Assembly (NCBI GenBank): GCA_017531585.1
Contig: JAFXKT010000002.1
Coordinates: forward strand, 382,203-446,202
From: Candidatus Saccharimonadota bacterium
Lineage (GTDB): Bacteria > Patescibacteriota > Saccharimonadia > Saccharimonadales > Saccharimonadaceae
DNA: 64,000 nt
Reading direction: 5' to 3'
Shown here in pieces: positions 17,473 through 26,342 of this stretch (positions are counted from its first letter, which is position 1; the number at the start of each line of letters is the position of its first letter). A model generated the notes under the pieces. It had not been told where the DNA came from, did no database searches, and saw nothing but the letters and a program-made list of their open reading frames with translations. A program made the translations under genes and the position numbers.

Positions 17473-18321
17473 TTAAACAAAGTTGTCGACGTTTTTCCAA
17501 ACGCCGTCTTTATTGAAGGTGAACGGATGATATCCTTTCCCCCACAAAGCATCAAGAAATTCATAGTAGGCCACGTGAGCTTCCAGACCATTGTTAAAAT
17601 AGCCTGTAAACCGCTTCAGCCAACTCATGAATTCATCTTCGCCCTCAGTGTCATTCTTCTCAACCCAAGAAAGAATCGCATCAAACATACGATCAATATT
17701 GAGTTTAGAGATCAAATCACAGTGCGAATAGGAACGGTCGCCGCCATGCAGGAGTTCATCAAACCAACCTACATATACAAGGCGGTGCTGTTTCGGCGCA
17801 ATCAGAACCATATCGGGGTTAAAATCCAAGCTACGACAGTTCTCGCTCTCGTCAAGGAAGGCCTGGAGCTTCAAGAAGCGTCCAAGCACCCATGCGGCAC
17901 TTTTTGCATCGACTTTCGTGCCATTTTTCAGCTTCAAAAACGGAACAAACTTGTCCCACGAAGCGTCCAAAACCGAAAAAGTATTTATACGTCTATTGTC
18001 CGTAGCGTCACAAGAAAAACTTTGTTCACAAACAGGGAAGAGCCAGTCGTAGTGAATCTTGCGACCGTCATCACCCTGCTTCGCGATACGCTCCTGTTCG
18101 AGATTCTGAGACAATTCGCTCAGCTCGTCCAAAAGCTTCTTTTCGGCATACATGATGCCATTCTGGGCCTTACTTTTCACGATTCGGCAAAGCAATGCAT
18201 CGGCAGAGTTTTCACCTCTTCCAAGATACAGCTTGTAGTTATCTGTTTCTGCCAGTAAATCTCTCGGCGTAATACAGATACCTTCGTTGCCATTAGGATC
18301 ATTAATGACCAAATAAATCAT
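17473..18321 (-). CDS. Atypical protein-kinase-like protein
   Basis: About 282 aa, first gene of the operon. Residues about 20-60 resemble a kinase N-lobe: LYLGRGENS, then LLCRIVKSK, then NGIMYAEKKLLDEL with the spacing of the Lys and alpha-C Glu. About 95 residues further on, LDFNPDMVLI...HRLVYVGW resembles a catalytic loop (HxDxxPxNxLV) and the DFG/DW strand, but the His and the second Asp are missing, so it may be inactive or unusual. AAAAGGAG abuts the ATG at 18321; a TTG at 18312 has better spacing and may be the real start. Linked vWA-kinase pairs are known from Ter systems. The kinase call is a pattern judgement. Confidence 0.6.
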   Translation of the reverse strand: MIYLVINDPNGNEGICITPRDLLAETDNYKLYLGRGENSADALLCRIVKSKAQNGIMYAEKKLLDELSELSQNLEQERIAKQGDDGRKIHYDWLFPVCEQSFSCDATDNRRINTFSVLDASWDKFVPFLKLKNGTKVDAKSAAWVLGRFLKLQAFLDESENCRSLDFNPDMVLIAPKQHRLVYVGWFDELLHGGDRSYSHCDLISKLNIDRMFDAILSWVEKNDTEGEDEFMSWLKRFTGYFNNGLEAHVAYYEFLDALWGKGYHPFTFNKDGVWKNVDNFV

Positions 18322-18343
18322 CTCCTTTTCAAAATACAAAAAA

Positions 18344-18357
18344 CGAGACTAAGCTCG
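18344..18357 (-). promoter_or_regulatory. Attenuator-like leader hairpin of the operon
   Basis: On the minus strand CGAG / CTCG with a 6-nt loop is followed at once by TTTTTT and then the ribosome site. It has the form of a weak intrinsic terminator inside the 5' leader. Confidence 0.4.
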
Positions 18358-18371
18358 CCTTTATGAGTCAT

Positions 18372-18400
18372 ATCATAAACTATTTTACAGAGAAGGGCAA
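18372..18400 (-). promoter_or_regulatory. Promoter of the kinase/vWA/PurA-like operon
   Basis: TTGCCC, 17-nt spacer, TATGAT on the minus strand. Confidence 0.55.
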
Positions 18401-18500
18401 GGATAAGCGCTTAGCACTTGCACTCGCCTAGATAAACCGAACATTAGCCGAACAGAGAAGTGGTACTTCCCCGATCCCAATCTGTTTTTACATACCCCCT

Positions 18501-18554
18501 ACCCCTGTTATTTTTGATATTTTACCCCTGTTCTACCTCTGTTACGACCCCTGT
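18501..18554. repeat. ACCCCTGT box array
   Basis: Copies start at 18501, 18524, 18535 (ACCTCTGT) and 18547, i.e. offsets of 23, 11 and 12 bp, close to two, one and one helical turns. Read toward the operon they are ACAGGGGT direct repeats about 110-160 bp upstream of its -35 box. Confidence 0.6.
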
Positions 18555-19280
18555 AAACACTAGAATAGCTCCAGAAGCGCAAATCCTTCAAAGCCACAGA
18601 ATCGCACGTGTGATGATAATTAGCATAAGTAGTATAAAAATACTCGAAATGAAATAGAAAATCGCACACACGCGAAAATAGGGCGGAAATACAAACAAAT
18701 ACCAGCCAGGGTCCAAAAAGCTGGTTGAAATAGACGCATGGACAATCGTCTTTTGTCTATATTTTTAATGTCGCACAATGTATATTTTACGACATAGGGC
18801 TATTATGCATCACGACGTATAAGCAATCGTCTATATCGGAGAATATATCTGTTAAATGGGCTACGTATATACATATACTCACCCGTCTACATCTGTAAAT
18901 ATACAAACATACATCTAATCACCAATAATATATCTAACTGATCATAATAAGCTGCAATATCACCTTAAAAGCGGCCAAAACAGCTACCCCTACCACAAAA
19001 AGCGCTGGGGGAAGTCCTAAAACTTGACTTTTGTTTCGCCAAAATACACACACCACCCCTGTAAAATCACATATTATAACATAATGTAAACCCTACAACA
19101 CGCTCAATTTCCGTGAAATTTGCCCATTTTTGGCCATTTTTCAATTTTTCACGCTCCTCTACCCGACCCCATGTCCGAGACGATTTTTACCTATTTTGCA
19201 CCGCACCCACCGCAAACCTTCCCTAGAAACGTATGAAATCGTCTCAAAACAAACCGAACAAAAACCGAACACGAGAGTAG

Positions 19281-19309
19281 TAAAAGAAGTGATCTTCCGA
19301 CCACTTCTT
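19281..19309 (-). terminator. Terminator of the FtsQ-like gene
   Basis: 8-bp stem AAGAAGTG / CACTTCTT, 10-nt loop, then a short T run on the minus strand. Confidence 0.6.
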
Positions 19310-19318
19310 AAACTCAAC

Positions 19319-19981
19319 CTATTTGTAATATGCCTTGCCCTCTACACGCAGATCGACATATTCTGGCATTATCCCATTCTCGTCGAGGTATTTTACCATG
19401 CGTTCCATGTCCTCGGCTTGGACTGCACTACCCCGGTCGATAGACATTTTATAGAACTCTGTCCTGCCAGATAAATAAATCCTTAATTCCCTGGCCATAT
19501 TAGCTGGCAAGATAACTCTATCTATCTTTAGCGAAGTATTGATTACATCACTTTCGAGATTAGCCACGAAATCTTTCACGCGCGAGCTAACGTTATTACC
19601 AGCATTTTCGTCAATAATCGGAACCGTTGGCTCTAGCTTTACAGCCTGAGCCGCTAAGCGCTCAGCTTCGCGTTTAGCTTGCTGTTTTACAACAATATCC
19701 ATCACAATAACCAGCACAACTAGGACAGCGAGCGCAAAGAAGCTAATTACAGTCGCACGTTTAGCAATACGCCTTTTGCGATCACTTTGACGCTGCAACC
19801 TTGCCTCACGCGCTTTCTTGGCATCGCCGGCCATCGTGCTACCAACACGGAAAGTTGTATATGGGCGGCTAGTTTGCTGCGAAGGATTATTCCTAGTTTT
19901 TCGCGCAGCCAAACGCGCGGCCGAGCTTTCGCCGCGACCTTTTTCTTGCTTATCTCGTTTGTAGCCACCCATTATTTTCAT
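19319..19981 (-). CDS. FtsQ/DivIB-like single-pass membrane protein
   Basis: 220 aa. A long basic, polar cytoplasmic N-terminus (about 75 residues) precedes one membrane helix (about 76-97) and an extracellular C-terminal part. The end, EYVDLRVEGKAYYK, matches the closing strand of the FtsQ beta-domain, and the preceding strand/helix pattern fits, but no full POTRA domain is obvious. FtsQ links FtsL/FtsB to the divisome. Here it lies behind pgk rather than in the division cluster at 26491-33282. It could instead be a generic anchored protein. Confidence 0.5.
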   Translation of the reverse strand: MKIMGGYKRDKQEKGRGESSAARLAARKTRNNPSQQTSRPYTTFRVGSTMAGDAKKAREARLQRQSDRKRRIAKRATVISFFALAVLVVLVIVMDIVVKQQAKREAERLAAQAVKLEPTVPIIDENAGNNVSSRVKDFVANLESDVINTSLKIDRVILPANMARELRIYLSGRTEFYKMSIDRGSAVQAEDMERMVKYLDENGIMPEYVDLRVEGKAYYK

Positions 19982-19998
19982 CGTAAAACCCTAATAGT

Positions 19999-21075
19999 TT
20001 AAGCGTTTCTTAGAACCTCAAGTCCAGGCAACTTCTTGCCAGACAAAAGCTCAAGGCTAGCGCCACCGCCAGTCGAAATCAAAGAATACTTGAGCTCTGG
20101 ATTTTCCTTAATCAAGCCTTCAACAAAGCCGGCCGTATCACCACCACCAACAATCGTCGTACCGTTCTTATTGGTACCCATAGCAACAGCTACAACATTG
20201 GAGCCCTTAGCAAAGCGTTCATCTTCGACATAGCCCATCGTGCCGTTCCAGACGACCGTCTTTGCAGTATGAATATCCTGAAGCATCTTCATGCAGCTTT
20301 CGCCACCAATATCCATCTTGTTACCATTTTCGTCTTCGACAAAATCTTCGGCAACATAGATCTTTGGATCTGTAGCCTCATAACCGTCAGCCGCAATCTT
20401 ACCACCGACAAAGATCTTGTCCGCAATCGGCAAGAACTGCTCAATCATCGGAGCCTTATCTTCGACCTTAGCACCACCAATCACAACAACAAGTGGATGC
20501 TCTGGATTTGTAATTGCCCCTTCTAGCTCGGTAACTTCTTTTTCTACCAAGAAGCCTGCGACAGCTGGAACAACACGCGCAATCGCATCGGTCGAAGCAT
20601 GCGCACGATGAATCACTGCAAAACCATCCTGAACAAATAGCTCTGCGCCAGTAGCATCAAGAATTGCCTGTGCAAACTCAGCCGAGTTTTCTTCCTCAGC
20701 TGGCGAGAAACGCAAATTCTCAAGCAAAATTACGCCGCCACTTGGCAAGTTAGAAACAGCCGTCTTAACAGTATCGCCAGTCGTTTCACTGCAAAATTCT
20801 ACCGTCTTTCCCGGCATTAATTCGCCAAGGCGAGCCGCAATCGGGGCAAGAGTAAACTCAAGGTTCTTTTCACCCTTTGGGCGACCCATATGAGAAATAA
20901 GGACTACCTTCTCAGCGCCCTGCTCTAGCAAATAATTTATAGTTGGGAGACTTGCCCTAATGCGCATATCCTCCACAATCGCGCCGTCTTTCATTGGCAC
21001 GTTATAATCTACGCGTACTAGTACAATTTTCCCTATTATTTCGACATCGCGAACTGTCTTTTTCCTAAAACCCAT
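19999..21075 (-). CDS. pgk: Phosphoglycerate kinase
   Basis: 358 aa from the ATG at 21075 (GGAGAA upstream). Family motifs are present: RVDYNVPMKDG near the N-terminus, the ADP-site FVGGKIAADG, GGGDTAGF, and STGGGASLELLSGKKLPGLEVL near the end. It transfers the acyl phosphate of 1,3-bisphosphoglycerate to ADP in lower glycolysis. It follows pyk on the same strand with a hairpin in the 54-nt gap, so an operon with possible differential expression is likely. It is a little shorter than usual (about 390 aa). Confidence 0.95.
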   Translation of the reverse strand: MGFRKKTVRDVEIIGKIVLVRVDYNVPMKDGAIVEDMRIRASLPTINYLLEQGAEKVVLISHMGRPKGEKNLEFTLAPIAARLGELMPGKTVEFCSETTGDTVKTAVSNLPSGGVILLENLRFSPAEEENSAEFAQAILDATGAELFVQDGFAVIHRAHASTDAIARVVPAVAGFLVEKEVTELEGAITNPEHPLVVVIGGAKVEDKAPMIEQFLPIADKIFVGGKIAADGYEATDPKIYVAEDFVEDENGNKMDIGGESCMKMLQDIHTAKTVVWNGTMGYVEDERFAKGSNVVAVAMGTNKNGTTIVGGGDTAGFVEGLIKENPELKYSLISTGGGASLELLSGKKLPGLEVLRNA

Positions 21076-21089
21076 CACTTTTCTCCAAA

Positions 21090-21117
21090 GAAGGGGCACT
21101 ACCTCCAGTACCCCTTC
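21090..21117 (-). other. Intercistronic hairpin between pyk and pgk
   Basis: GAAGGGG / CCCCTTC stem extended by ACT/AGT pairs, with no long T run. It may protect mRNA ends or partly terminate transcription between the two glycolytic genes. Confidence 0.55.
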
Positions 21118-21129
21118 AAATTGATTTTA

Positions 21130-22566
21130 CTAAACTTTGCGAATCTGAATAGAGTTCGTGCCACCTTCAACATCGCGGAAGCCAGAAACTAGAACTACGG
21201 TAAGTTCAGTCTTGCCTTCTGGAAGCTTTAGGTAACCACTGTTCTTCAAATCCTGAACTGCATCGAATGCGTAGTTCTCATCAAACTCACGGACATATGC
21301 AGTGTTTGCAAAGCGAAGTGCTAGCTGACCAGCAACACGCTTGTCGCTTGTAACGCTAACGATTGGCATGTTTGGACGCTGTGCTGCGATTGCGTTTGCG
21401 GTTTCACCACTGCGGGTAGCAACTGCGATAACGTCAGCATCAAGATCGTTTGCCATCTTTACAGCTGCAGCTGCAAGAATGTCATAATTCTTGTAGTTAC
21501 CAACTGGTTCTGCTTCTAGTGGGCAGATTTCGCTATGATCCTGAGTATAAAGAATAATCTTCTTCATAGTCTTGATAGCTTCGATTGGATACTTACCGTT
21601 TGCAGATTCATCGGAAAGCATTGTTGCGTCTGCGCCAAGAAGAACGGCTGTAGCAACGTCGTTAACCTCTGCACGAGTTGGTTCTGGGTTATCTACCATG
21701 CTACCAAGCATCTGAGTTGCAACGATACAAAGCTTAGAATACTGGCGAGATAGAGCCAAGAGCTTGCGCTCAACGATAGGAACGATTTCTGCGCCTGCCT
21801 CGATAGCAAGGTCACCACGAGCAACCATGATACCATCGGAAGCCTTAACGATTTCTTCAAGATTTTCGTCTGTTTCGACTGCCTTCTTGGTTTCAATCTT
21901 TGCAACGATCTTTGCGCGGCTACCAAAACCAACAAGAAGCTGGCGAATGCGCTCAATGTCTGCAGCGGTCTGAATGAAGCTTACAGCAACATAGTCGAAG
22001 TCGCGACTTGCACCAAACTCTAGGTCAGCCTTATCCTTTTCGGTCAAGATGTTACCGCCAAGATCGGTTTCTGGAAGGTTGATACCCTTGCGGCTCTGAA
22101 TATGACCATCATTAAGAATACGGACCTTAATAGCGGTATCAGAAACAATTTCGATAATTTCGGTCTTAATCTTACCATCGAAGATGTATAGAGGCTCACC
22201 AACCTTACAATACTCAGCAAGGTTCCACTGAACTGGAAGGCGATTGCTACCATCATGCTCTTCAACAGCGTGGTCGAGAATAATCTCGTCGCCTTCATGA
22301 AGATCCATGTTGTCGTCCTTAATTGCGCCTAGGCGAATCTTTGGACCCTGGATGTCCTGCAAAATAGCAACAGCCTTACCGCGCTCTGCAGAATATTTGC
22401 GAATAATACGAATCTGTTCGTCACGTTCGTCATAAGTACCGTGACTAAAGTTTAGGCGGAAACCGTTAACGCCAGCGTAAACCATTTCCTTGAGCTTTTC
22501 TTCGGAAAATGTTGCTGGACCAACAGTAGCCAAAATTTTGGTTCTTTTAAAAAGTTTTTTACTCAT
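21130..22566 (-). CDS. pyk: Pyruvate kinase
   Basis: 478 aa. N-terminal RTKILATVGPAT and NFSHGTYDER carry the substrate and nucleotide residues. QDIQGPKIRLG, the catalytic loop IVAKIETKKAVE and the MVARGDLAIE metal site follow, with the C-terminal regulatory domain present. It makes pyruvate and ATP from phosphoenolpyruvate. TAAAAT ends about 8 nt before the ATG, so the leader is very short or absent. First gene of the pyk-pgk unit; with eno and pgi elsewhere in the window it shows a fermentative glycolytic route. Confidence 0.96.
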   Translation of the reverse strand: MSKKLFKRTKILATVGPATFSEEKLKEMVYAGVNGFRLNFSHGTYDERDEQIRIIRKYSAERGKAVAILQDIQGPKIRLGAIKDDNMDLHEGDEIILDHAVEEHDGSNRLPVQWNLAEYCKVGEPLYIFDGKIKTEIIEIVSDTAIKVRILNDGHIQSRKGINLPETDLGGNILTEKDKADLEFGASRDFDYVAVSFIQTAADIERIRQLLVGFGSRAKIVAKIETKKAVETDENLEEIVKASDGIMVARGDLAIEAGAEIVPIVERKLLALSRQYSKLCIVATQMLGSMVDNPEPTRAEVNDVATAVLLGADATMLSDESANGKYPIEAIKTMKKIILYTQDHSEICPLEAEPVGNYKNYDILAAAAVKMANDLDADVIAVATRSGETANAIAAQRPNMPIVSVTSDKRVAGQLALRFANTAYVREFDENYAFDAVQDLKNSGYLKLPEGKTELTVVLVSGFRDVEGGTNSIQIRKV

Positions 22567-22584
22567 ACCCTAATATTTTAACAT

Positions 22585-22627
22585 AAAAATACCCCTTTAG
22601 ATAGCACAAGCGGCATTTCTAAAGGGG
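22585..22627 (-). terminator. Terminator of the ABC exporter operon
   Basis: 10-bp perfect stem CCCCTTTAGA / TCTAAAGGGG with T-rich flanks on both sides. Confidence 0.85.
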
Positions 22628-22634
22628 TTATTTT

Positions 22635-23786
22635 TTAGGCCACGCGTTGCTTCTTTTTTGCAATAATATTTGCCAAAATTACAAACAAAATCGCAAAGCC
22701 AAGCATAATTCCCATATTGATTAGCACCGGAGCCATTTCGCCTAGACTAAAACCCTCAAGCGCCTGAATCTTGTAGTTCGAATCAATATAATAAAAGCTC
22801 GGTAATGCGTGCGCTACAAACTTCACCGATTCCGGCAAGAACTCTAGTGGCACAAACGCGCCGCATAAGAAGCTTGAACCCAAAGCCACAACATTCATAA
22901 TGCCATTTACAGCATTTCTGCCCTGCACCAACTGACTAATCAGATAAGCAATCGTCGTTGCGACGATACAGAAGATGAAAGAATTCACCGCGAATAGGAT
23001 TCCGTAATTGCTAAATAGTATGTCTCCGCCAGCCACGAGGTAGCCAAAGATCATGTACATTAGCCAGACGCCAAAGGCATAGAGACAGCTATTCCTCAGC
23101 AAGATACGATTCATCTTAGAAATCGCAACACTACTTACAAGATTTCGCTTACGAATCTCCATCCTGTTAAACGAGCTCATAATCAAGCAAATAATCGTAA
23201 TTACGCAGGCCAAAATCGCATAGTTCGCAAAGCTAAAGTAAGCCGAAGCTTTCGCATATTTCGAGCTATCCACCTTGCTGAGCACCTCTACCTTGGCGCT
23301 AGATTCAAGCGCAGCGTTAATCTTCTCTGTCATTTCACTAGCATCTAGTCCAAGAGTCGAATAACTCTGTGCAACGGACAAATATCTGCGTAACATCACC
23401 TTTGCAAGCTCCGCCCGATACCCCGCTGACGAACGCGTCGAAATCTCCGGATTCTTCCCTGCTAGATAATCCTTGTTATAGTTCTCCGGGATATCTACCA
23501 CCAAAACCACTTCTTCATAGAACAAAGCGTCTTTTAGCTTATCGTCATCAGAAAAGCCCGTCTTGATTTCCGCATTCTTATCTAGATATTCAACTAGATT
23601 CTTTGTAATCCCCTCTTCCTCGTCATGATTAAACACAACGATACTCGGCTCGACTGCCTCAAACTCTACTGTCGAAGTATTACCCTGAGCGCTCACGGTT
23701 CCAAAAGAAACCAAGATAACGGTATACATAATAATTGTACTAATATTCTTTAGCACAATCTTCCAGAAAGCTTTAGATACTGTCAT
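22635..23786 (-). CDS. ABC-2 type transporter permease
   Basis: 383 aa. One N-terminal membrane helix, a large extracytoplasmic loop (about 40-180), then five hydrophobic segments, the standard ABC-2/DrrB-like exporter topology. It overlaps the preceding permease gene by 14 nt, so the two form a heterodimer candidate with the ATPase at 24966. The substrate (lipid, drug or polymer) cannot be inferred. Confidence 0.88.
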   Translation of the reverse strand: MTVSKAFWKIVLKNISTIIMYTVILVSFGTVSAQGNTSTVEFEAVEPSIVVFNHDEEEGITKNLVEYLDKNAEIKTGFSDDDKLKDALFYEEVVLVVDIPENYNKDYLAGKNPEISTRSSAGYRAELAKVMLRRYLSVAQSYSTLGLDASEMTEKINAALESSAKVEVLSKVDSSKYAKASAYFSFANYAILACVITIICLIMSSFNRMEIRKRNLVSSVAISKMNRILLRNSCLYAFGVWLMYMIFGYLVAGGDILFSNYGILFAVNSFIFCIVATTIAYLISQLVQGRNAVNGIMNVVALGSSFLCGAFVPLEFLPESVKFVAHALPSFYYIDSNYKIQALEGFSLGEMAPVLINMGIMLGFAILFVILANIIAKKKQRVA

Positions 23787-24966
23787 AGCGCTGCCTCCTT
23801 AGCCCACGAATCGAAAGAATCATAAATATCGCTGCCACGATTAACAGGCCATAAACGTTCGAAAAATACCTTGCTAAGTCCGCGTAATAATAAAGCGAAT
23901 AGAAACCGTCCGTAATCATACCAACTGGGCTAATCTTGTTAATAATCGGGCTAAGATTATCAAAGAATCCCTTATTGCCACCAAACATACCAGCAAACAA
24001 ACAGCCAACCATGGTAATAATCAAGATAATCACGTTCTTTGCCGCGTTATTGGTTTTTAGAACGATCGAAAGCATCATGCCCATAACCGTCGAAGCAAGA
24101 CCACCAACAGCCGCAAGCAAGATTATGAAGCCAAGATTCGAGCCAAACTCAACTCCGAGCACAAAGCGCATAAAAGCAATCAAAGCAATCAGCGACAACA
24201 GTAGTATCGAGTAGCTAGCGAGCAAATTACTCGCAATCACAATGCCCTTACGCGTTGGTGCAACTGCCACACGCTTGCCACGACTCGTAATATTCGGCAA
24301 ACAACGATCCATCATCTCCGAGCTAAGCATCGAACCCTGCATACAAGCCATTGCAATGAGCGTATAAAATTCAATCACGACCATATTCATTACGCGCGAA
24401 TCGTCTTTAACGTTCGGCTCCGCCTCGCTAACCGTAGCAACTGCATCTTTGTAAATCTTCTCTACATCAGGCATTTCGCCACGCATTAGCTGCTCTGGAG
24501 ACATTTCGGAAACCGCTTCATTTATCTTTGTGCCCGCAATATCTTCAATCATCTTAGAACTCTGGTAAATCTGCTCTACTGCCGTAGTTAGAACCGTCTG
24601 GTTCGTACCGTTCTTTTTGATTTTTACATGCGGTTCACCATCAACGATGTAGACAATTCCATCAACTTTCTCATCAGCAAGAAGCTGATCCGCTTTCTCA
24701 GAATCAACATACTGAGTTACAAATAGTTGCTCTTCCCCTTCTTCGCTTAGCGTCTTGAAAGCCTCCTTAAAAATCTCCGAATCACGGAAATTCTCATCAT
24801 CTACTACGGCGACGTCAAAAGCTTCAAAAACATCGAAATCGTGCAAGCGAGCAAAAGCCATATTAAAGAGAATTGCCAAGATGAACGGAAAAATTAGAGT
24901 CCAAAACATCATCGCCTTACTCTTTAACAAGGCGCGAAATGCATATTTAAAACTATGCCAAAACAT
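23773..24966 (-). CDS. ABC-2 type transporter permease
   Basis: 397 aa with the same topology as the next gene: an N-terminal helix, a large outer domain with acidic stretches, and a C-terminal block of five to six membrane helices containing GMFGGNKGF. It starts at the last base of the ATPase stop region (1-nt overlap), which implies translational coupling. The pair of permeases suggests a heterodimeric exporter. Confidence 0.88.
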   Translation of the reverse strand: MFWHSFKYAFRALLKSKAMMFWTLIFPFILAILFNMAFARLHDFDVFEAFDVAVVDDENFRDSEIFKEAFKTLSEEGEEQLFVTQYVDSEKADQLLADEKVDGIVYIVDGEPHVKIKKNGTNQTVLTTAVEQIYQSSKMIEDIAGTKINEAVSEMSPEQLMRGEMPDVEKIYKDAVATVSEAEPNVKDDSRVMNMVVIEFYTLIAMACMQGSMLSSEMMDRCLPNITSRGKRVAVAPTRKGIVIASNLLASYSILLLSLIALIAFMRFVLGVEFGSNLGFIILLAAVGGLASTVMGMMLSIVLKTNNAAKNVIILIITMVGCLFAGMFGGNKGFFDNLSPIINKISPVGMITDGFYSLYYYADLARYFSNVYGLLIVAAIFMILSIRGLRRQRYDSI

Positions 24967-25904
24967 TAGTCGCGAAGCTCCTTGCCGGTAAGTTCTAGGA
25001 ACACGTCGTTCAAAGTTGGGCGTTCTGCAAAAATCTTGCTGTACTGAATCTTGTTATCTTTAAGATAATCCACCATATCTGCCAAGTTGTTCTTACCCTT
25101 ATTAAAGACAACTTTCATAACACCGTTATCGTAAGAAACTTCACTTACATTCTTGATCGATTCAAATCCGCTTAGCTGAATTGGAGATAGTTCAGGAACT
25201 TCAATCGTAACCTTCTCTTCTATCTTTGCAAGAGCCTTAAGTTCATCATTCGTGCCACTCGCAATAATCTTGCCCTTGTCCAAGATAATCACGCGGTCAC
25301 AAAGAATCTCGACTTCTTCCATATAGTGAGTTGTATAGATAATCGTTGCGCCGCTATCGCGAAGCTTCTTGATACCCTCAAGGATATTGTTACGACTCTG
25401 CGGATCCACGGCCACAGTTGGCTCGTCAAGGAAGATTAGCTTTGGCTTATGTGCAATACCACAGGCAATATTAAGACGTCTGAGCAAACCACCGGATAGC
25501 TGCTTCGGATACTGATTCTTATTCTCAGTCAAACCAACCAGTTTCAAGGCATCTTCGACATATTCAGCGCGGACCGTTTTGTCCTGGATATAAAGACCAC
25601 AGAAATAATCGATATTTCCATAGACAGTTAGCTCGTCAAATACAGCCACATCCTGAAAAACAACGCCAATCTTAGACTTAATATCATATGCGGACGGAGA
25701 CATTTCTTTACCAAAGATTTTAATCTCGCCCTCATTGTATTTTAGAAGCGCCAAAATACAATTCATTGTAGTAGTCTTACCAGAGCCATTTGGCCCAAGG
25801 AGACCCAAAATTTCACCCTCTTTCACTTCAAAGCTCAAGTCATCGACCGCTTTATGAGACTTATAGCTCTTGGAAAGATGCTTTACTTCAATCACATTTT
25901 TCAT
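24966..25904 (-). CDS. ABC exporter ATP-binding protein
   Basis: 312 aa. Walker A GPNGSGKTT, Q-loop region VVFQDV, signature LSGGLLRR, Walker B LIFLDEP and the switch His in TTHYMEEVE are all present, so it should be an active ATPase of the DrrA/ABC-2 class. The C-terminal 90 residues are the usual accessory domain. TATAAT ends about 8 nt before the ATG. First gene of a three-gene exporter operon. Confidence 0.93.
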   Translation of the reverse strand: MKNVIEVKHLSKSYKSHKAVDDLSFEVKEGEILGLLGPNGSGKTTTMNCILALLKYNEGEIKIFGKEMSPSAYDIKSKIGVVFQDVAVFDELTVYGNIDYFCGLYIQDKTVRAEYVEDALKLVGLTENKNQYPKQLSGGLLRRLNIACGIAHKPKLIFLDEPTVAVDPQSRNNILEGIKKLRDSGATIIYTTHYMEEVEILCDRVIILDKGKIIASGTNDELKALAKIEEKVTIEVPELSPIQLSGFESIKNVSEVSYDNGVMKVVFNKGKNNLADMVDYLKDNKIQYSKIFAERPTLNDVFLELTGKELRD

Positions 25905-25938
25905 CTTTTTTAATTATATCGCACTAAAACAAATCCAA

Positions 25939-25963
25939 GAAAAAGCCCCGCATCAAAGCAGGG
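25939..25963 (-). terminator. Terminator of the DUF1737-like gene
   Basis: CCCTGC / GCGGGG stem, 6-nt loop, CTTTTTC on the minus strand. Confidence 0.75.
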
Positions 25964-25973
25964 ACCGAAAAAA

Positions 25974-26258
25974 TTATTGCTGATCGAGAATTAAAGCCTG
26001 AATATGAACGATAGCAGCAGAAGAGGAAGCACCACCAAGAGCTTTCATACTTCCAAAAAGCCGATAGCCTTCTTCGAGTTTTTCGTTTACTTCTCTTGCA
26101 AACTCAACTACGCTACTACACTCAACAACCACATAACGAGGCTTAGAAGGTTCATACTCGTTCTCGAGTTCTTCGTCATCATCATTAGCTGCATTGACTT
26201 CATCAGCTAAGCCAGACAGACTAGCACCCTCAAAATCATCTCTTAAAAGTTCACACAT
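25974..26258 (-). CDS. Small DUF1737-like protein
   Basis: 94 aa. The GAGGAGG site fixes the ATG at 26258; a longer frame from a TTG at 26288 would contain that site. The acidic N-terminal third is probably disordered. The rest (YVVVECSSVVEFAREVNEKL, EEGYRLFGSM, then IQALI) matches the DUF1737 pattern of a strand, a helix and a G-W/Y-x-x-x-G turn. Function is unknown in that family. Own consensus promoter and terminator. Confidence 0.72.
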   Translation of the reverse strand: MCELLRDDFEGASLSGLADEVNAANDDDEELENEYEPSKPRYVVVECSSVVEFAREVNEKLEEGYRLFGSMKALGGASSSAAIVHIQALILDQQ

Positions 26259-26292
26259 ATCTCTACCCTCCTCTCGATATATGTTCAAATAT

Positions 26293-26321
26293 ATAATACA
26301 ATATTTTCACGATGATGTCAA
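26293..26321 (-). promoter_or_regulatory. Promoter of the DUF1737-like gene
   Basis: TTGACA, 17-nt spacer, TATTAT on the minus strand. Confidence 0.8.
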
Positions 26322-26342
26322 ATAAAATCAAGGCACAAAAAA

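Larger units (their letters stand above)
18322..19280. other. ~1 kb non-coding region upstream of the operon
   Basis: No convincing gene on either strand. It contains the operon promoter and leader hairpin, four ACCCCTGT-type boxes at 18501-18554 with another at 19055, AATCGTCT repeats including a 10-bp inverted pair (19177-19186 / 19236-19245), and two similar segments with doubled CCGAACA near 18433-18474 and 19250-19295. The middle part (18780-18960) is very AT-rich. It could be a large control region, a decayed gene or an insertion scar. Confidence 0.5.

Noticed and set aside
18700-19000. Possible replication origin in the AT-rich block
   Set aside because: No DnaA boxes (TTATCCACA-type) and no dnaA or dnaN next to it.
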